Of a DNA stretch of 64,000 bases, positions 59,279 through 64,000 are shown piece by piece (the stretch's first letter is position 1; every line of letters starts with the position of its first letter). This DNA is from Sialis fuliginosa (lineage: Eukaryota > Arthropoda > Insecta > Megaloptera > Sialidae). The stretch lies in contig OY540809.1 of assembly GCA_961205875.1 (NCBI GenBank), positions 33,740,267 through 33,804,266 on the forward strand, in the 5' to 3' direction. Below the pieces are notes generated by a model. It worked only from the letters and a program-made list of their open reading frames with translations, was not told the DNA's origin and did not search any database. The translations under genes and the position numbers were made by a program.

Positions 59279-62200
59279 TCATTCCACACATTTGGAGAGG
59301 GGGAGATGGGGTGCCCAGTATGATCAGAACCCGTTTGAATAGCCAGACCTTGTATTTCATCATCGACACAGGATCTTCTGTATCTTTAATTGACCGCCAG
59401 GTTATTCAATCCGGGCACCTAACGACGTTTGAAGGAGCAGCGGTCACACTTATGGGAATAACAGGCCATGAATATAATAGTGACAAGTATACATCTATAA
59501 AACTTAACATCGAGGGCCATTTCATGGATACGACTTGTATCGTGTGTGACGACTTACCGATTAAAGCTGACGGATTGCTGGGACGAGATTTCCTAGCAAG
59601 CCATGGAGCTGTCATTGATTATGTAGATAACATACTTCAATTGGGCAGCGTCAGTAGTAAGTTGTTCACAGATCAAGAAGTTAGACGTCGAGCAGAGGGG
59701 GATTCCATGAAAGAAGGCTATTATAATAGGATACATACTACGACAAGGACTACCAACGAGAGAACGGCGGGCTACAGACCCGACTCCGACCGGCGGTCTT
59801 GTCACAACCAAGAAGACAGAAGAGAACACTATCGTGGACATAAATTAGGCGGGACAATTGGGGCCTATTATGACGATAGGAAATATTCGCGGAGCAGGAC
59901 TACCAATGAGAGAACGGCGGGCTACAGACCCGACTCCGACCGGTGGTCCTACAGCAAGAAGATATGGGAAGGAACGAACCGGGGGGCAGCAAGAATAAAT
60001 GGGGGCTGTCATGAAGAGCCAAATAAAATTGAGAAACGGGAACATGGGTGTGACCAGGCTGGTCACAAATCAAATACGGGCAATTATAGGGACGAGAAAA
60101 AGTCACAGGGGAATTCAGGGGATACAAAAAAGAAGAAGAAGAAAAAAGGGGAAAAACAGAACATGGATCAAACAGAGACGGACCAGGGCGAAATTTCTCG
60201 GAAAAGAGTCACATTCGATGAGAGAAATCAGTTTATTGGAACGAGGAACTCGAAAGAGATATCTGACGGTCACAAACAGGGTAAAATCAGTACTCCACGC
60301 GACCGTAAGAGGGAAGTCCCAGTTCTAAGCGGAGAAGTTCGGTCTTCAAAGCACCTTCTGCTGCAACAGGGGGACGCTAACGGGGATATGAAGGTTTGCA
60401 GACCTTCTGTATTCTTAAAACAAGCCGTAACTATTCCAGCCAAGAATGAGTGTGTATATATCGCCACTCAGGAGGCTTTCCCTCCGGGACGTCAAGTATT
60501 GGTCGAGCCCCGTGAGATTTTGATACATGGCGTGATGGCAGCCCGCGTCGTATCAACCGTGGCCAATGATAATGGGGTACCAATAAAACTGATAAATGTG
60601 ACAGAACAACCACTTACCGTTGCCGCGAAAACAACTATCGGATTTATAGAAGAAATAAAAACAGAGGAAGCGAATCAAATAGCAAAATGGCCGAAGCAGA
60701 AATCAGGAGAAAGACATGTAGTTTTCCATACCGAACGAACACCATTGCTTAGGGATCAACTGGAATTGAATTATTTGGAAAATGGAGTCCAAGAGAAAGT
60801 ACTACGTGTTTTAGAAGAATTTGAAGATGTATTCCTCTTGGAAGGGACAAAGTTAGGATGTGCCAGAGGGGTAAAGCATCGTATTATCACTGAAGACGTA
60901 CCGCCAGTCGCCAAGGCACCGTACAGGGTACCATATGCGCAGCGTGAAGTGTTAAGAAAGGAAATCGATCAAATGTTAAAAGATGATATAATAATTCCGT
61001 CTACATCACCGTGGTCGGCTCCTGTCGTAATGGTACCAAAGAAGAACGAAAATGGAGAAACCAAAATTAGAGTCTGCATAGATTTCAGAGGACTCAATGC
61101 AGTGACGAAGCGAGATTTTTACCCTTTGCCGAATTTACCAGGGACCTTCGACCTAATGGGAAATGCCAACCTATTCACTACTTTGGATCTGGCATCAGGA
61201 TATTGGCAAGTTGAAGTAGCAGAGGAAGATAGAGAGAAAACGGGCTTTTCAACACCAGATGGGCACTATGAGTGTAAAAGGATGGCCTTCGGTCTTGTGA
61301 ATGCACCATCCACGTTCCAAAGACTGATGAACACTGTGCTGTCTGGGTTAGCGGGAGATAAATGCTTGGTTTATCTGGACGACGTTATCATCTTCAACTC
61401 GTCAGGAGTCGATGACCATCTACATCGACTTAGTGAGGTCTTGATGTGCTTACGCAGAGCTAATCTGAAACTTAAGCCGGCAAAATGTAAGTTTCTGAGA
61501 AGCGAAACGACATATCTAGGCCACAAGATTTCGGCTGAGGGCATCCAACCAGTTCAAGAAAAGATACTGACCGTAAAGAACTACCCGCAGCCAAAATGTG
61601 TGAAGGATATCCGGGCATTTTTGGGGTTGGCAGGGTTCTATCGACGATTCATCAACAAATTTTCGGAAATAGCCAAGCCTCTGACGGAGCTAACAACGAA
61701 AGATAGTAAATTCGTGTGGAATGCATCTGCCCAGGAAGCATTCAATAAACTAAAACAGGCTTTATGTACAAGTCCTGTATTACACTATCCGATATTTTCA
61801 CAAGAATTTATCTTGACAACCGATGCATCTGGGTACGCGATTTCCGCCATATTGGGGCAAGTATGTGACGGGTACGAGAAGCCAATTGCATTCGCCAGCC
61901 GACAACTTAACCGGGCCGAGCGCAATTATTCTACGACGGAGCGAGAATGTCTAGCTGTGATATGGGGCGTAAAATATTACAGATGCTATCTCTACGGGCG
62001 AAGGTTCAAAATCATTACGGACCATAGGCCCTTGAGATGGCTTCTGTCCATCAAAGATCCGAGCTCGAGACTTGCTAGATGGGCGCTCACTCTCGCCGAA
62101 TACGATTTCGAAATTATTCACCGGGCAGGACGTAAACATGGAAATGCTGATGCGCTTTCACGCATCGAGGTGAACGCTGTTGAGGCTGAACCCCAACAAC

Positions 62201-63813
62201 TGGAACCGATCTGGGACCGAGACATTATTAAAGAAGAGCAAAGACGGGATTTAGGCCTAACTCCAATTTTTGAACGACTAAAAGACGACCGGGATTACAA
62301 GGACTATTTTCTGGATAAAGATGGGATTTTATATAAACCAAGACCGATAGATGGCCGATATGACAAGCTGGTAGTACCAAGGAAAATGGTGGAGGGAGTG
62401 ATCCATGACTACCACGCATTGTGTTTCTCGGGACATCAGTCGTACAAGCGAACTTTGGAATTTCTTCGAAGAAAATTCTTCTGGGTAAACATGGCTAAAG
62501 ATGTAAAAAAATACTGTGAGGAATGTGTGTCGTGTGCCCAACGAAAAACTGCTGTCACTAAGCCAGTACCATTGCAGCGACTTCCACCGACATCATTCCC
62601 CTTTGAGCGAGTGGCCATGGATATTGTGGGACCATTAGTGACGTCATTGGAAGGAAACAAGTATCTGCTGACTTTCCAAGATTATTTCACCAAATATCTT
62701 GAAGCCATACCTCTGCGCGACCAAAAAGCTGACACCATAGCAAAAGCCTTTGTGACACACATAATAACAAGGCATGGGACGCCGCGCATGTTAATAACAG
62801 ATCAGGGTACGAACTTCATGTCTAATCTCATGAAGGAAGTGTGTTCGTTACTGAAAATAAATAAGATTCGGACAACAGCCTTCCATCCTATGGGTAACGG
62901 GATGGTCGAACGATCCCATAGGGTGATTAAAGATATTTTATCCCACTATATTCGTGAAGATCAGCGAGATTGGGATTCGTGGATCCCGTATATCCTGATG
63001 GCATACAGAAACCATGTTCACGCTACAACCCAAGAAAGTCCATTCTTTCTTCTACATGGTCGGGATATGGAACTTCCGTTTGATGACATAATTCAACCAA
63101 GGGGGCTTAGGTACGACTACGACGAGAATTACGCTGCGGAAATGATGGAGCGGTTAAAACAAGCGTTCATTAGGGTTCAAAAATGTTCCAAGGATGCCAC
63201 TGATAAGCAAGTGGAGCGCTATAATCGGAAGACCAAAGAGCGGAGCTTCCAAGAAGGCGATCGAGTGTACCTTCATGATCCGACTCAGAAGATCAACCGC
63301 TCTAAGAAGTTGGCAAAACCATGGGTGGGCCCTTTCAGGATTATAGAGAGAAAAGGGCCAGTGTTGTTCAAAATTAGAGACATTAACGGACGTAAGGAAC
63401 ACGTGGTACATGCCAATCGGCTGAAACTATGTAAAGGGAGTGCAGTCGAGGTTGAACGACCTGCCGGCGATGGGATCCCAGACCAGCAAGAAGAGGATAA
63501 CATGGGCGATGGAAGAATAGAACAAGACTTGGGGGACATACCAACCAAGTACTCGCATACAAGAGGATTGGTCAATACACAACTCCCAGTCGAGGTAGAC
63601 TCAAGTGACTCTGAGGCCGACGTAAATGAGGAGTATTTTTACAGTGGTGACTCCAACGACGAGGAAGAAGCCAATGTTATTCCTGACGAAAATGGTGGGG
63701 GTGGTCCAGAAGCTGCTGCACACCATCAAGGGGATGCTGGAGCGGTACCGTATCGAACGCGTAGCCGTGGAAGGGTTAGTGATCATCCGTGGGTGTTACC
63801 TAACAGAATTTAA
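59206..63813 (+). CDS. pol: Pol polyprotein (protease, RT, RNase H, integrase)
   Basis: The frame is open from 59206, after a stop at 59203-59205. There is no ATG until 59320, so expression is by -1 frameshift from gag, giving a fusion of about 1,820 residues. Residues are numbered from 59311. Aspartic protease: DTGSS at 19-23, GLLGRDF near 88. A long polar, Lys/Arg-rich linker (about 110-340) has an internal 50-residue-period duplication. Reverse transcriptase: SPWSAPVVMVPKK, LDLASGYWQ, and catalytic YLDD at 688-691. RNase H: TDAS with D838. Integrase: zinc finger H1035, H1042, C1072, C1075; catalytic D1104, D1164, E1200, a D,D(35)E arrangement. A GPF module lies at 1340. The tail is acidic (DSSDSEAD). 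No envelope gene follows within the window. All catalytic residues are present with no stops, so the copy looks young and possibly active. No chromodomain recognised. Confidence 0.97.
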   Translation, partial: WGAFKHQYAFDWAPTRRARTQKCVVIPHIWRGGDGVPSMIRTRLNSQTLYFIIDTGSSVSLIDRQVIQSGHLTTFEGAAVTLMGITGHEYNSDKYTSIKLNIEGHFMDTTCIVCDDLPIKADGLLGRDFLASHGAVIDYVDNILQLGSVSSKLFTDQEVRRRAEGDSMKEGYYNRIHTTTRTTNERTAGYRPDSDRRSCHNQEDRREHYRGHKLGGTIGAYYDDRKYSRSRTTNERTAGYRPDSDRWSYSKKIWEGTNRGAARINGGCHEEPNKIEKREHGCDQAGHKSNTGNYRDEKKSQGNSGDTKKKKKKKGEKQNMDQTETDQGEISRKRVTFDERNQFIGTRNSKEISDGHKQGKISTPRDRKREVPVLSGEVRSSKHLLLQQGDANGDMKVCRPSVFLKQAVTIPAKNECVYIATQEAFPPGRQVLVEPREILIHGVMAARVVSTVANDNGVPIKLINVTEQPLTVAAKTTIGFIEEIKTEEANQIAKWPKQKSGERHVVFHTERTPLLRDQLELNYLENGVQEKVLRVLEEFEDVFLLEGTKLGCARGVKHRIITEDVPPVAKAPYRVPYAQREVLRKEIDQMLKDDIIIPSTSPWSAPVVMVPKKNENGETKIRVCIDFRGLNAVTKRDFYPLPNLPGTFDLMGNANLFTTLDLASGYWQVEVAEEDREKTGFSTPDGHYECKRMAFGLVNAPSTFQRLMNTVLSGLAGDKCLVYLDDVIIFNSSGVDDHLHRLSEVLMCLRRANLKLKPAKCKFLRSETTYLGHKISAEGIQPVQEKILTVKNYPQPKCVKDIRAFLGLAGFYRRFINKFSEIAKPLTELTTKDSKFVWNASAQEAFNKLKQALCTSPVLHYPIFSQEFILTTDASGYAISAILGQVCDGYEKPIAFASRQLNRAERNYSTTERECLAVIWGVKYYRCYLYGRRFKIITDHRPLRWLLSIKDPSSRLARWALTLAEYDFEIIHRAGRKHGNADALSRIEVNAVEAEPQQLEPIWDRDIIKEEQRRDLGLTPIFERLKDDRDYKDYFLDKDGILYKPRPIDGRYDKLVVPRKMVEGVIHDYHALCFSGHQSYKRTLEFLRRKFFWVNMAKDVKKYCEECVSCAQRKTAVTKPVPLQRLPPTSFPFERVAMDIVGPLVTSLEGNKYLLTFQDYFTKYLEAIPLRDQKADTIAKAFVTHIITRHGTPRMLITDQGTNFMSNLMKEVCSLLKINKIRTTAFHPMGNGMVERSHRVIKDILSHYIREDQRDWDSWIPYILMAYRNHVHATTQESPFFLLHGRDMELPFDDIIQPRGLRYDYDENYAAEMMERLKQAFIRVQKCSKDATDKQVERYNRKTKERSFQEGDRVYLHDPTQKINRSKKLAKPWVGPFRIIERKGPVLFKIRDINGRKEHVVHANRLKLCKGSAVEVERPAGDGIPDQQEEDNMGDGRIEQDLGDIPTKYSHTRGLVNTQLPVEVDSSDSEADVNEEYFYSGDSNDEEEANVIPDENGGGGPEAAAHHQGDAGAVPYRTRSRGRVSDHPWVLPNRI
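59215..59263 (+). promoter_or_regulatory. Programmed -1 frameshift signal (TTTAAAC plus stem)
   Basis: TTTAAAC at 59215-59221 is in phase as T TTA AAC relative to gag, the X XXY YYZ form. After a 5 nt spacer, 59227-59236 (TACGCCTTCG) pairs with CGAAG (59251-59255) and GCGTA (59259-59263), leaving a 3 nt bulge and a 14 nt loop. Slippage back by one base enters the pol frame, which is open from 59206. All of this is read directly; function is inferred from the general model. Confidence 0.85.
59746..59952 (+). repeat. In-frame tandem duplication in the pol linker
   Basis: About 57 bases from 59746 recur at 59896 with few changes (GGACTACCAAYGAGAGAACG then GCGGGCTACAGACCCGACTC), period 150 bases, so the reading frame is kept. 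The encoded repeat is RTTNERTAGYRPDSDR. Confidence 0.9.
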
Positions 63814-64000
63814 CAATTGAACAGAGTGCAGGGAGGCGGGATTATATTCAACCTATAATGTGAGGGGACTCTAAGAGCCAAAATGTGTGGGATAAGAACA
63901 AAATAGTGACTTTAAGTAGAGACTTTAGCATTTTTTTTTCTAGGGTAGAAGTTAAGAAACACCTTGGAGGCAGGAGCATCACATATTAATTTGGAAAAGG
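63814..64000 (+). other. 3' untranslated region of the retrotransposon, polypurine run at edge
   Basis: Non-coding after the pol stop. The last bases read GGAAAAGG, a fitting start for the polypurine tract that primes plus-strand synthesis; if so, the 3' LTR begins just beyond the window. Alternative purine-rich runs (GGGAGGCGGGA near 63832) are not followed by sequence matching the candidate 5' LTR. Confidence 0.5.

Noticed and set aside
58282-63786. Minus-strand frames across gag and pol
   Set aside because: Shadows of the real coding strand; they have no domains.
63829-63870. 3' LTR beginning at TGTGAGGGGACTC
   Set aside because: This sequence does not recur upstream of gag, so it cannot be an LTR start in an intact element; the purine run at the window edge fits better.
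63814-64000. Envelope gene after pol
   Set aside because: No open frame follows pol in the remaining 187 bases; an env could only exist outside the window, and the purine run suggests the internal region ends here.

Overview
This window looks like AT-rich intergenic or intronic DNA from an arthropod, most likely an insect. The evidence is strong A/T bias, cecropia/Hsmar1-type mariner copies, a tRNA-derived SINE, many small inverted-repeat transposons, and one apparently intact Ty3/gypsy retrotransposon. I found no host protein-coding gene, rRNA or tRNA gene that I can defend, and no prokaryotic signals. I cannot name the species. Apart from the retrotransposon, almost all open frames are short, A/T-driven and without recognisable domains.

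Layout. 1-13 kb: inverted-repeat elements (1283-1654, 1736-2537, 5658-5944, 9052-9502, 10685-11020), a degenerate non-LTR-like fragment (3175-3972), a decayed mariner (6647-7965) split by a long palindrome (6741-7581), and a repeat family present twice (5085-5510, 12098-12550). 13-28 kb: another mariner remnant, a pogo-like element (14606-15515; relative at 54665-55332), a SINE, two hAT-like MITEs (20091-20381, 24556-25132), a foldback element (20423-21221), and repeat families with second copies elsewhere. 28-36 kb: a 1.58 kb palindrome (28688-30270) with a transposase scrap at its centre, a CpG-rich patch (32590-32875), a TIR element carrying a GATC-rich minisatellite (33063-33631), and two more TIR elements. 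36-49 kb: a second mariner relic (37708-38313), a TIR element with perfect 25 bp ends (41482-42176), and a Tc1/mariner-superfamily element (47178-48244) with a hAT MITE nested in it. 49-57 kb: a 550 bp palindrome (49176-49725), a 2.6 kb TIR element holding two other elements (50161-52773), a repeat copy, the second pogo-like copy, and a transposase C-terminus (56643-56938).

57.3-64 kb holds the one apparently functional unit. It has a candidate 5' LTR (57265-57846) with TATA box, a primer-binding site, a leader with tandem repeats, gag (58340-59278), and pol (59206-63813: protease, reverse transcriptase, RNase H, integrase). gag and pol overlap in the -1 register. A TTTAAAC heptamer lies in the correct phase, followed after 5 nt by a 10 bp bulged stem, so Gag-Pol is probably made by programmed -1 frameshifting. 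The element runs off the right edge, with a purine run in the last bases, so the 3' LTR should begin just outside.

The most notable observations are the frameshift module, the near-complete palindromes ending in CAGGGTG, and an architecture shared by about ten unrelated MITEs, in which each family repeats its own 8-13 bp phrase in both orientations. These rest on reading by eye; no database search was possible.
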